Shown: one piece after another, positions 23,395 to 30,205 of the stretch
Numbering within the stretch: position 1 is the stretch's first letter
How the letters are laid out: the number at the start of each line of letters is the position of its first letter
Program-made: the position numbers and the translations under genes
Assembly (NCBI GenBank): GCA_963660615.1
Contig: CAVKYE010000016.1
Coordinates: 1-30,870 of the forward strand
Reading direction: 5' to 3'
Length of the DNA stretch: 30,870 nt
Source of the DNA: Coprosoma sp963660615
GTDB lineage: Bacteria > Bacillota_I > Bacilli_A > RF39 > UBA660
The notes under the pieces: generated by a model
What the model was told of the DNA's origin: nothing
Databases searched by the model: none
Seen by the model: only the letters and a program-made list of their open reading frames with translations

Positions 23395-23973
23395 TTACAC
23401 CTCCACAATATTATCATTATCATCAAAAACAATATTTAAAAATTTCTTAGAAGCAAGTAAATCACACATATGAACAAACTTCTGATATTTGTTTTTAGGA
23501 ACAGGAAGAATAATATCACTATAAGAACTAGTATTAAAAGGTCCCATATGACTAGAAATAACATTATACATAAACTCTATTTCCTTATCATTAAAACCTA
23601 CTTCCTTACCATTTTCCCGTACAAAAGAAGCCGCAAGCAAAGGATGATCAAACCTAACATACTTCTCTTTAATTATACCATGCTTAAGACCATCATGCAA
23701 AATCAAAGACAAAATCATCAAATCCTTCTCACTTTGATTAAAAGCATCACCAATCATACTATTAAGTAACTCATACCCAATCCTAACCACCGCCTTAGTA
23801 TGGCGCACAAGCCCACCAGGCCCAGCCGCAAAAGCAGGATGATACTTTCCCGTAGAAGAAGCAGGAACCTCAAAGAAATAATCAGGAAGCCTATTTATAA
23901 GTTCCTTCGCACTTTCTCTATAAGAAGAATTACTAATATAACCAATCTCCACCAAAAATTTTTCAAACTTCAT
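23395..23973 (-). CDS. HD-domain phosphohydrolase
   Basis: This 192-residue protein has an HD-type metal site: H58 (GGLVRHTK), H93-D94 (ILHDGLKHG), a later His (VISSHMGPF) and an Asp (HMCDLLASKK). It resembles small HD hydrolases that act on nucleotides or RNA ends, but the substrate cannot be told. AGGAG precedes the ATG at 10 nt. It lies between hemW and thyX in the operon; a nucleotide substrate would fit that context. Confidence 0.85.
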   Translation of the reverse strand: MKFEKFLVEIGYISNSSYRESAKELINRLPDYFFEVPASSTGKYHPAFAAGPGGLVRHTKAVVRIGYELLNSMIGDAFNQSEKDLMILSLILHDGLKHGIIKEKYVRFDHPLLAASFVRENGKEVGFNDKEIEFMYNVISSHMGPFNTSSYSDIILPVPKNKYQKFVHMCDLLASKKFLNIVFDDNDNIVEV

Positions 23974-24001
23974 ATAACCACTACTCCTAATTTAATTTTA
24001 T

Positions 24002-24019
24002 CACAAACTTATGTTTGTG
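24002..24019 (-). other. Hairpin across the hemW stop codon
   Basis: CACAAAC (24002-24008) and GTTTGTG (24013-24019) are perfect 7-bp arms around TTAT. No U-tract follows, so it is not a classical terminator. It may mark RNA processing or protect the upstream mRNA. Confidence 0.4.
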
Positions 24020-25094
24020 TAAAGGCATCCAAAAAATAAATTAAAATTTCATTAGATAAATAAATAAATTCAGAACTAATTCTAATAAAACCATCACAAT
24101 CAGTTAAATATCCTTTAGAAATCAAATCCAAAACAACAGGAAAATAAATATCTTTCCCATACTTATCATAAAACTCAATCTTATTAATACCAGAAATCTT
24201 CCTTAATCCCAATATAAACTCATTTTCCAAAACCTCACTTATATCTAAAATGTGAGAAGAATACAAATAATTCCCCCTCAAATACTTATTAATACTCCTA
24301 GTATTCTCATACCTAATATCGCCAGTATATCCACTCGCCCCAAGACCAAAACCATAATATTGATTATTATTCCAATAAGTAAGATTATGTCTAGACTCAT
24401 ACCCATCCAAAGCATAATTACTCACCTCATAATGAACATAACCAGCTCTCTCAAACATTTCATTAATAACCCTCTCATAAGGCTTATCAAAATCAGGCAC
24501 ATAACCATCAATATAAAGCTTAGTATGAGGTTCCAAAATAAGACCATAAACCGAAATATGCGGAATAGAAAGACTCAAAAATAACTCAATATCCTTTTTT
24601 AAAATAGATAAACTTCCCTCTTTAAAACCATACATCAAATCAACACTAACATTTGAAAAATATTTAAAAGCAAGTTTTATCTTAGAAATATCTCCCTTTC
24701 TTCTTCCAAGCACCTTAATAAGTTCAGAAGAAAAAGTCTGAACTCCAATACTAAGTCTATTAATCTTCCCCTTAAGAAATCTAAGCAAAGAATCAGATAA
24801 ATCCTCAACATTAACCTCAAAAGAAATTTCCGCATCCACACTCACATTAAAAATAGCAATAATCTCAAAAAGCCTTTTAAGCTGTCCTAAATCCAAAGAA
24901 CTAGGCGTCCCGCCACCAATATATATAGTATCAAGAACTTCTCCCTTATAATTTTTTTTAATTTCAAGTTCAAGTGCATCTAAATACTTATAAACAAGCT
25001 TATCTTCCTTATACATTTTACAAAAATCACAATAACTACAAATTTGCCTGCAAAAAGGAATATGAATATAAGCACTCCTAACGTTTCTTTTCAT
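24009..25094 (-). CDS. hemW: Radical SAM protein HemW (heme chaperone / CPDH-like)
   Basis: This 361-residue radical SAM protein has the 4Fe-4S motif CX3CX2C at C15, C19 and C22 (CRQICSYC), plus the following DFCK. YIGGGTPSS and SIGVQTFS are family motifs. The C-terminal HemN domain is present (SRHNLTYWNNNQYYGFGLGA). HemW delivers heme in known cases and is often mislabelled coproporphyrinogen dehydrogenase. The start at 25094 has AGGAAG ahead of it and overlaps the upstream HTH gene by 17 nt. Confidence 0.93.
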   Translation of the reverse strand: MKRNVRSAYIHIPFCRQICSYCDFCKMYKEDKLVYKYLDALELEIKKNYKGEVLDTIYIGGGTPSSLDLGQLKRLFEIIAIFNVSVDAEISFEVNVEDLSDSLLRFLKGKINRLSIGVQTFSSELIKVLGRRKGDISKIKLAFKYFSNVSVDLMYGFKEGSLSILKKDIELFLSLSIPHISVYGLILEPHTKLYIDGYVPDFDKPYERVINEMFERAGYVHYEVSNYALDGYESRHNLTYWNNNQYYGFGLGASGYTGDIRYENTRSINKYLRGNYLYSSHILDISEVLENEFILGLRKISGINKIEFYDKYGKDIYFPVVLDLISKGYLTDCDGFIRISSEFIYLSNEILIYFLDAFTQT

Positions 25095-25419
25095 TTTCTT
25101 CCTCATACTTTTGTAAAATACATCCCTTAAACTTTCCAGATTCACCCTTAACAAAAGTATAATTTTTTAAAGTATTAATGCCACCACGAGAATTTCCTCT
25201 TTCCTTATTACGCCTTAATTTATCTTGAATTAATTCATAAACATCCTCGCCCAAATAATCTATAATAATCCTTTTATTATTTAAATACCTTTGAACACTA
25301 GAAGAAGAAATATTAACCTTCTTAGATAAACTAGACAAATTATCATAATCAGAAGATAAAAACTCCATAGCTACCTTAAGTACCCTACTTACCTTCTCAT
25401 CTAACGGATTTCCTTTCAT
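25078..25419 (-). CDS. SpoIIID-like helix-turn-helix protein
   Basis: The protein has about 113 residues. An HTH covers about 24-52 (LSSLSKKVNISSSSVQRYLNN), followed by a charged helix with NKERGNSRGGINTLKNY. The R-x(n)-RGG-x-x-T-x-K-Y pattern is like that of the sporulation regulator SpoIIID. Similarity is from memory and moderate; SpoIIID itself is about 93 residues. The ATG at 25419 has AAAGGAAAG ahead of it and is preferred over one six codons upstream. It overlaps both neighbours, so it is translated as part of the lepA operon. Confidence 0.7.
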   Translation of the reverse strand: MKGNPLDEKVSRVLKVAMEFLSSDYDNLSSLSKKVNISSSSVQRYLNNKRIIIDYLGEDVYELIQDKLRRNKERGNSRGGINTLKNYTFVKGESGKFKGCILQKYEEENEKKR

Positions 25420-25843
25420 AACTTCTTTCCTTTCCATACATCTTCATATTATGAGACCCATCTTCATTACGAGTCGCAACCTCTTCCATCTTCTTACTAA
25501 TATCCCTATCAACAACATCTATATCCTCACCAGCTAAAACCCGAAGACGAAAATCCTTAAGCAATAAATACATCTCCTTAGAATAATCCTCCTCATTTAA
25601 ATCACCAATTTTAGAAACAAGATCTTGCCACTCAACTTCATCAATAGGAATCAAAGCATCACCATAAAACAAATCATACAAATTTATATTTTCATAACAA
25701 GCAAAATATCCTTGATAAACTCCACTGTCATAAGCACACGCATCTTCAAAAAACTGAGCAATACTAAAATTTCCACTAACGACATCCTGTCTTTCAGGAT
25801 AAGCCCATTCTTTATGTTTTAAATCCCACTTACTAATTTTCAT
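25397..25843 (-). CDS. Hypothetical protein, 148 aa, downstream of lepA
   Basis: This is a soluble acidic protein with no recognised family. It begins MKISKWDLKHKEWAYPERQD, has an aromatic middle (FACYENINLYDLFYGDAL) and a helical, charged second half. The start at 25843 is chosen because GAGGAG, at the end of lepA, lies 7 nt before it and the reading frame upstream only overlaps lepA. Its 3' end overlaps the HTH gene. Confidence 0.75.
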   Translation of the reverse strand: MKISKWDLKHKEWAYPERQDVVSGNFSIAQFFEDACAYDSGVYQGYFACYENINLYDLFYGDALIPIDEVEWQDLVSKIGDLNEEDYSKEMYLLLKDFRLRVLAGEDIDVVDRDISKKMEEVATRNEDGSHNMKMYGKERSYERKSVR

Positions 25844-25847
25844 AAAC

Positions 25848-27641
25848 TTACTCCTCATCCATACTAAGAACAGCCAAGAAAGCCTCACTAGGTACATAAA
25901 CATTTCCAACCATCTTCATACGTTTTTTACCTTCCTTTTGTTTCTCCAAAAGCTTACGTTTCCTAGAAACATCACCGCCATAGCACTTAGCCAAAACATT
26001 CTTCCTCATAGCCTTAATATTCTCACGTGCAATAGCCTTATTACCAATCACCGCCTGAATAGGAATCTCAAACATCTGTCTTGGAATCTGCTTTTTCAAA
26101 GCCGCCACCAAAGCCCTGCCTCTCTTATAAGCAAAATCTTTATGTACAATTACACTAAGAGCATCAACAACCTCACCATTCAAAAGAATATCCATCTTGA
26201 CCAAATCACTTTCCTTATAACCTATAATCTCATAATCAAAAGACGCATACCCCTTAGTCGAACTCTTAAGCTTATCAAAAAAATCATAAACAATCTCCGA
26301 AAGTGGAATTTCATAATGAATATTAACCCTAGTAGCAGATGTATACTCCATACTCTTATAAATACCACGCTTATTCTGACAAAGTTCCATAATAGGACCA
26401 ATATAATCACTAGGCACCATAATATTAGTAAGAATATAAGGTTCCTCCACCATTAAAATTTTCTGTCTTAAAGGCATCTTAACCGGACTATCAACAAGCA
26501 AAACAGAACCATCAGTCAAAGTTACTTTATAAATAACCGAAGGACTAGTAGCCACCAAAGCAATATTAAACTCCCTTTCAATCCTTTCCAAAGTAACCTC
26601 CATGTGCAAAAGGCCTAAAAATCCACACCGAAAACCAAAACCCAAAGCCTTAGAAGTCTCGGGCTCAAACTCCAAAGAAGCATCATTAAGCTTAAGCTTC
26701 TCCAAAGCCTCCCTCAAATCCTTATACTTATTAGTTTCCGTTGGATAAAGTCCACAAAAAACCATCGGTTTAACCTGCTTATACCCAGGTAAACAAACAG
26801 AAGCCGGATCACAATCCAAAGTAATAGTATCCCCAACTTTAATATCCGAAATACTCTTAATACTACCAGACAAATATCCAACCTCACCAGCTGAAAGAAA
26901 CTCTTTTTTCTCCTCAAAAGGCGTATGTATACCAAGTTCTACCACATCATGACAAGCCCCAGTCGCCATCATTCTAATCTTATCCTTAAGTTTAATCTTA
27001 CCAGAAAAAACCCTAACAAGAGCCACAACACCCTTATAAGCATCAAAATAACTATCAAAAACCAAAGCCTTAAGCTTATCTGAAACATTCCCACTAGGAG
27101 CAGGAATTCTATCAATAATAGCCTCCACAAGATTCCTTATACCCTCACCAGTCTTCGCACTAGTAAGAATAATCTCATCAGCATCAAACCCCAAAACCTT
27201 TTTTAACTCATCCATAACTTTAGGAACATCCGCATTAGGCAAATCAATCTTATTAATAACCGGAATAATCGTCAAATCATTTTCCAAAGCCAAATAAACA
27301 TTCGCCAGCGTCTGAGCCTCAATACCTTGAGCCGCATCAACCACCAAAATAGCCCCCTCACAAGCCGCCAAACTCCTAGACACCTCATAAGAAAAATCAA
27401 CATGACCCGGAGTATCAATTAAATTAAGCTTATAATCATCATTCTTATAATGATAATTCAAAGTAACCGTATTAAGCTTAATCGTAATACCCCTTTCCCT
27501 TTCAATATCCATACTATCAAGTAACTGATCCTGCATTTCCCTAGAACTAATAGCCCCAGTAAATTCCAAAATACGATCAGCCAAAGTACTCTTTCCATGA
27601 TCAATATGCGCAATAATAGAAAAATTTCTTATCTTATCCAT
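25848..27641 (-). CDS. lepA: Elongation factor 4 (LepA)
   Basis: This 597-residue translational GTPase back-translocates or remodels stalled ribosomes. G1 is AHIDHGKST at 11-19. G2 and G3 are ERERGITIK and DTPGHVDF; G4 is NKIDLP. The LepA-specific C-terminal domain contains VIVHKDFAYKRGRALVAALKKQIPRQ (given here only as a region) and ends KMVGNVYVPSEAFLAVL. Length is normal. It is the first gene of the operon running to the GDPD gene. Confidence 0.97.
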   Translation of the reverse strand: MDKIRNFSIIAHIDHGKSTLADRILEFTGAISSREMQDQLLDSMDIERERGITIKLNTVTLNYHYKNDDYKLNLIDTPGHVDFSYEVSRSLAACEGAILVVDAAQGIEAQTLANVYLALENDLTIIPVINKIDLPNADVPKVMDELKKVLGFDADEIILTSAKTGEGIRNLVEAIIDRIPAPSGNVSDKLKALVFDSYFDAYKGVVALVRVFSGKIKLKDKIRMMATGACHDVVELGIHTPFEEKKEFLSAGEVGYLSGSIKSISDIKVGDTITLDCDPASVCLPGYKQVKPMVFCGLYPTETNKYKDLREALEKLKLNDASLEFEPETSKALGFGFRCGFLGLLHMEVTLERIEREFNIALVATSPSVIYKVTLTDGSVLLVDSPVKMPLRQKILMVEEPYILTNIMVPSDYIGPIMELCQNKRGIYKSMEYTSATRVNIHYEIPLSEIVYDFFDKLKSSTKGYASFDYEIIGYKESDLVKMDILLNGEVVDALSVIVHKDFAYKRGRALVAALKKQIPRQMFEIPIQAVIGNKAIARENIKAMRKNVLAKCYGGDVSRKRKLLEKQKEGKKRMKMVGNVYVPSEAFLAVLSMDEE

Positions 27642-27664
27642 GGTTTCACCACTTTCTACCCATT

Positions 27665-27673
27665 ATTATAACA
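27665..27673 (-). promoter_or_regulatory. Extended -10 promoter of the lepA operon
   Basis: TGT precedes TATAAT (27670-27665) on the minus strand, 24 nt ahead of the start codon. No good -35 is present; a T-run lies upstream. Confidence 0.5.
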
Positions 27674-27713
27674 TTTTTAAAGACAAAAAAAAATAGCCCA
27701 ATAACAAACCATT

Positions 27714-27930
27714 TTAAACAATCCTTCTAAAACAAGCACTTTTTAAAAAATCAGTTAACTTTTCATACCCGCCACCATAAGCATACTTAGATTTATTACC
27801 AATATTAAAATTCAACCATCTTTTTAAAATTCATATTATTCAGAAATTTCCTCACAATATACCACAAGCATTAAAAACTTTATTACAAATATAATTCTTA
27901 TATATTAGATTCTCCACAATCACCTAATAA
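27714..27930 (-). pseudogene. Possible decayed coding remnant
   Basis: The gap 27674-28016 has no intact gene. On the minus strand two short open stretches read like protein: KSKYAYGGGYEKLTDFL (ending in TAA at 27714) and, further upstream in another frame, ENLIYKNYICNKVFNACGIL. They are broken by stops and frame changes. The GGGY-x-x-L pattern recalls class II synthetase-type motifs such as that of HisRS, but this is too short to assign. Confidence 0.3.
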
Positions 27931-28016
27931 AAATCATTAACCATAATACAAACAGTTAAACCCAAGTTTACCAACAAACATAGAAAACTCCCATTTAACT
28001 CACATTCCAATAGACT

Positions 28017-28421
28017 CTATCTTGCTACACATTTAACATTACCATTAGAAGACTTATTACAAACAAAATTACTATACTCTAAATTAACCACACTAATACT
28101 ACCGTTAGAATTAATAACAATATATCCACCAATAGGTCTCATCCCACTTTTCTCTAATTTTTCATCACCATCATAAACAACCTTATTAGAATAAATCTTA
28201 TAATTACTTTCCGTATAAGTAACCATAAAAGGTAATGATGCATTATTATTCTGATTTTCCTTAAAATACAAAAGAGAAACACTATTTATACTTGCATACA
28301 CACTATCCTTAACACTAGATAATTGAGAACTATAAATAGACAACTTAACAATAGGAAAAACCAAACAAAAAATTACCATAATCAAAATAACAACAATAAC
28401 ATTTTCCCACATCCTGCTCAT
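28017..28421 (-). CDS. Pilin-like single-TM protein
   Basis: The 134-residue protein has one N-terminal hydrophobic helix (about 8-26, VIVVILIMVIFCLVFPIV) followed by a helix extension and a small beta-rich domain with a Cys pair near the C-terminus (FVCNKSS..VKCVAR). It lacks the GFTLIE cleavage motif but has pilin-like layout and lies right behind the two type IV pilin genes. GGGGAT precedes the ATG. It may be a minor pilin or a pilus assembly accessory protein. Confidence 0.7.
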   Translation of the reverse strand: MSRMWENVIVVILIMVIFCLVFPIVKLSIYSSQLSSVKDSVYASINSVSLLYFKENQNNNASLPFMVTYTESNYKIYSNKVVYDGDEKLEKSGMRPIGGYIVINSNGSISVVNLEYSNFVCNKSSNGNVKCVAR

Positions 28422-28464
28422 ATTAATCCCCTATCTTTCTACTAATAGGATACCATTTTTAAAA

Positions 28465-28494
28465 GAAAAAAACAATGTATATAAACATTGTTTA
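28465..28494 (-). terminator. Terminator downstream of the second pilin gene
   Basis: AACAATG (28471-28477) / CATTGTT (28486-28492) with an 8-nt loop, followed by a U-tract on the minus strand. Confidence 0.7.
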
Positions 28495-28500
28495 AAAAAC

Positions 28501-28947
28501 TCATTCACAACTCATAGTTTTTCCATCAGTAGTACTACAAGTATAAGTACCATTACCAGTAAACTTTAATCCACTACAAGTAATTTCACCAGTAGTAGTA
28601 TCAATAGTAACCGTACCAGCTGTAGGCTTATCACCACTAAAAGTTACAGCCTTTTTACCACCAAAGTTTGGAGTTTGACCACCAGCAAAAGATACAGTTA
28701 ATTTATTACTAGCATAACTTACACCAGTACTACTAGTATCATCACCATCTTCATACCCTAAAGTTTGAGCCTGAGTATAGGCAAGTCTAACAGAATCAAT
28801 AGTACCCCAAGCCTTATCTTTAGCTCCTTCAAGTCTTGAATTATTAATAACATTCAAAATCGCAGGAGTAGTTACTAAAGCAACAATCGCTAAAATAACA
28901 ATTACAGCAAGTAACTCTATCAAAGTAAAACCTTTCATATTTTTCAT
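28501..28947 (-). CDS. Type IV pilin-like protein (prepilin), copy 2
   Basis: The 148-residue protein has the prepilin peptidase site MKNMKG / FTLIE, with the Glu at mature position 5, and a helix LLAVIVILAIVALVTTPAILN. The globular part has repeated Gly/Thr-rich strands and a C-terminal Cys pair (YTCSTTDGKTMSCE). The first ~60 residues are nearly identical to those of the next gene upstream (NNSRLEGAKDKAWGTID). AAGGAGG precedes the ATG. No pilus ATPase, platform or peptidase gene is in this window. Confidence 0.9.
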   Translation of the reverse strand: MKNMKGFTLIELLAVIVILAIVALVTTPAILNVINNSRLEGAKDKAWGTIDSVRLAYTQAQTLGYEDGDDTSSTGVSYASNKLTVSFAGGQTPNFGGKKAVTFSGDKPTAGTVTIDTTTGEITCSGLKFTGNGTYTCSTTDGKTMSCE

Positions 28948-28972
28948 AAATATACCTCCTTATAAAATTTCA

Positions 28973-29455
28973 TTAAGCACATTCGCTTGGTGCAGAAGAA
29001 CCCTTCTGACAACACATATTTGTACCACCCGTATTTGTTTTACAAGTGTAAGTACCATTTCCTTCAAATTTTAATCCATCGGCCGTAATCAACCCAGTAG
29101 ACACATTTATAGTAACCTTACCAGCTGTAGGCTTATCACCACTATATGTTACTGCTTTCACACCGCCAAAGTTTGGAGTAGTAGAACCAAAAGTAACCTC
29201 TAATTCAGTAGTACTCCCTGTTTTAAAAGCTACACCAGCACCACCAGTAGCACCATCATTATATCCTAAAGTTTGAGCCTGAGTATAAGCAAGTCTAACC
29301 GCATCAATAGTACCCCAAGCTTTATCTTTAGCACCTTCAAGCCTTGAATTATTAATAACATTCAAAATCGCAGGAGTAGTTACTAAGGCAACGATAGCTA
29401 AGATAATAATAACAGCCAACAATTCTACTAAAGTAAAACCTTTTGCATTTCTCAT
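28973..29455 (-). CDS. Type IV pilin-like protein (prepilin), copy 1
   Basis: This protein has about 160 residues. Prepilin signature MRNAKG / FTLVE and helix LLAVIIILAIVALVTTPAILN. The globular domain is like that of its neighbour (NFGGVKAVTYSGDKPTAGKV) with four Cys at the C-terminus (YTCKTNTGGTNMCCQKG..SECA). The ATG at 29455 is preferred over an in-frame GTG three codons upstream because AAGGAGG lies 7-8 nt ahead of it. A tandem duplication produced the two genes. Confidence 0.9.
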   Translation of the reverse strand: MRNAKGFTLVELLAVIIILAIVALVTTPAILNVINNSRLEGAKDKAWGTIDAVRLAYTQAQTLGYNDGATGGAGVAFKTGSTTELEVTFGSTTPNFGGVKAVTYSGDKPTAGKVTINVSTGLITADGLKFEGNGTYTCKTNTGGTNMCCQKGSSAPSECA

Positions 29456-29569
29456 ATATCTCACCTCCTTGCCCTACTGTTATAATAAATATAGCACATT
29501 TCAAATAAAAAAGCAATCAATTTTAAAAAAAATCAGCAACTTAACGTCTACCAAACACACAACACATTT

Positions 29570-29719
29570 TTACCTAAAAATCTTCAAAAGATTATAACAA
29601 TTTTCCCATTTAAAATTGCCAACATAACTAGGCAATACAGCCACTTCATCCACCTTAATCATAACAACATACTTAAAATACTTACTCTTAACTTCATCAT
29701 ATATATCAATAACCTTCAT
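29570..29719 (-). CDS. Small protein, 49 aa
   Basis: The reading frame from the ATG at 29719 has GGAGG 5 nt before it, better placed than for the longer frame starting at 29752. The peptide begins MKVIDIYDEVKSKYFKYVVM and has a beta/alpha pattern (VVMIKVDEVAVLPSYVGNF). It faintly recalls short proteins resembling the MutS N-terminal domain, but this is weak. Function unknown. Confidence 0.5.
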   Translation of the reverse strand: MKVIDIYDEVKSKYFKYVVMIKVDEVAVLPSYVGNFKWENCYNLLKIFR

Positions 29720-29766
29720 ACATGCCTCCAAATAAATAAAACATAAAAACATCTATCACCACCAAA

Positions 29767-29807
29767 CAAAAAACAGTACAAAATTTCTAAAAAGGTTTAT
29801 TGTACTG
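29767..29807 (-). terminator. Terminator of the right-edge surface protein gene
   Basis: CAGTACAA (29774-29781) / TTGTACTG (29800-29807) is a perfect 8-bp stem with an 18-nt loop, then six U residues on the minus strand. It would give the gene at 30076 a 3' untranslated region of about 270 nt. Confidence 0.6.
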
Positions 29808-29874
29808 CTTAAAACATAGTCTAAATCATATCATAGATTCTTCGGACACATAACAATATAACAAATCACTAGGA

Positions 29875-29990
29875 CATCAGTCATACCATAATCCTACCAA
29901 AACTATCTCTGGCTACATTTAATATTTTGTCAACAATTTTACTCTCGGTATATGAAACCCTAATTACTAACAAGGAATACTTACATGTTC
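29875..29990 (-). pseudogene. Possible coding remnant in the 3' untranslated region
   Basis: The 250-nt stretch 29808-30075 has no intact gene. One frame is open for 36 codons between stops (YSLLVIRVSYTESKIVDKIL, continuing NVARDSFGRIMV). A second short frame reads MTDVLVICYIVMCPKNL. They look like pieces of a decayed gene but match nothing I can name. Confidence 0.25.
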
Positions 29991-30003
29991 TCTAGATCTT
30001 TTC

Positions 30004-30057
30004 CTTATGACCATATTAGTTCATAAGCCATAGTTTTAAAGAGTTACCCTTTAAAAC
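30004..30057. repeat. Two inverted repeats behind the GC-rich gene end
   Basis: Perfect 9-bp arms GTTTTAAAG (30033-30041) / CTTTAAAAC (30049-30057) with a 7-nt loop, 18 nt beyond the stop codon. Next is a 7-bp pair CTTATGA (30004-30010) / TCATAAG (30021-30027). Neither is followed by a U-tract. DGR target sites often have such a stem-loop just downstream of the variable repeat. Confidence 0.6.
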
Positions 30058-30075
30058 CTCACCAAAGTGAAATTT

Positions 30076-30205
30076 CTAAAGAGCTGGCGCCGCGCCGTTG
30101 CTGTTGTTGGCATTGTTGCCCGCGAATTTGCCGCTGCTGTAGACAAAGAGCACATAGTAAGCGGTCGAGTGAGAATAAGGCGCGATTGTCCAAGAATACG
30201 TCTTT
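30076..30205 (-). other. Candidate DGR variable repeat
   Basis: GC is 56% over 30081-30180 against about 29% over 30241-30340. The codons in this stretch are mostly of the form xxC: TAC, CAC, ACC, CTC, GTC, TTC, AGC, GGC, GCC and AAC. That is what random replacement of adenines in AAC codons of a template would give. A pure G/C run of 11 (GGCGCGGCGCC) lies 8 nt from the stop, in the position of an initiation-of-mutagenic-homing element. No second copy (template repeat) exists in this window. Confidence 0.55.

Noticed and set aside
29808..30003. tmRNA, RNase P RNA or SRP RNA in the untranslated region
   Set aside because: None of the conserved elements (CCA-ended tRNA-like end, GAAAGUCC-type P4 block, SRP tetraloop) is visible.
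29808..30075. Template repeat or reverse transcriptase of a DGR beside the candidate target
   Set aside because: No second GC-rich copy and no reverse transcriptase frame are present anywhere in the window.
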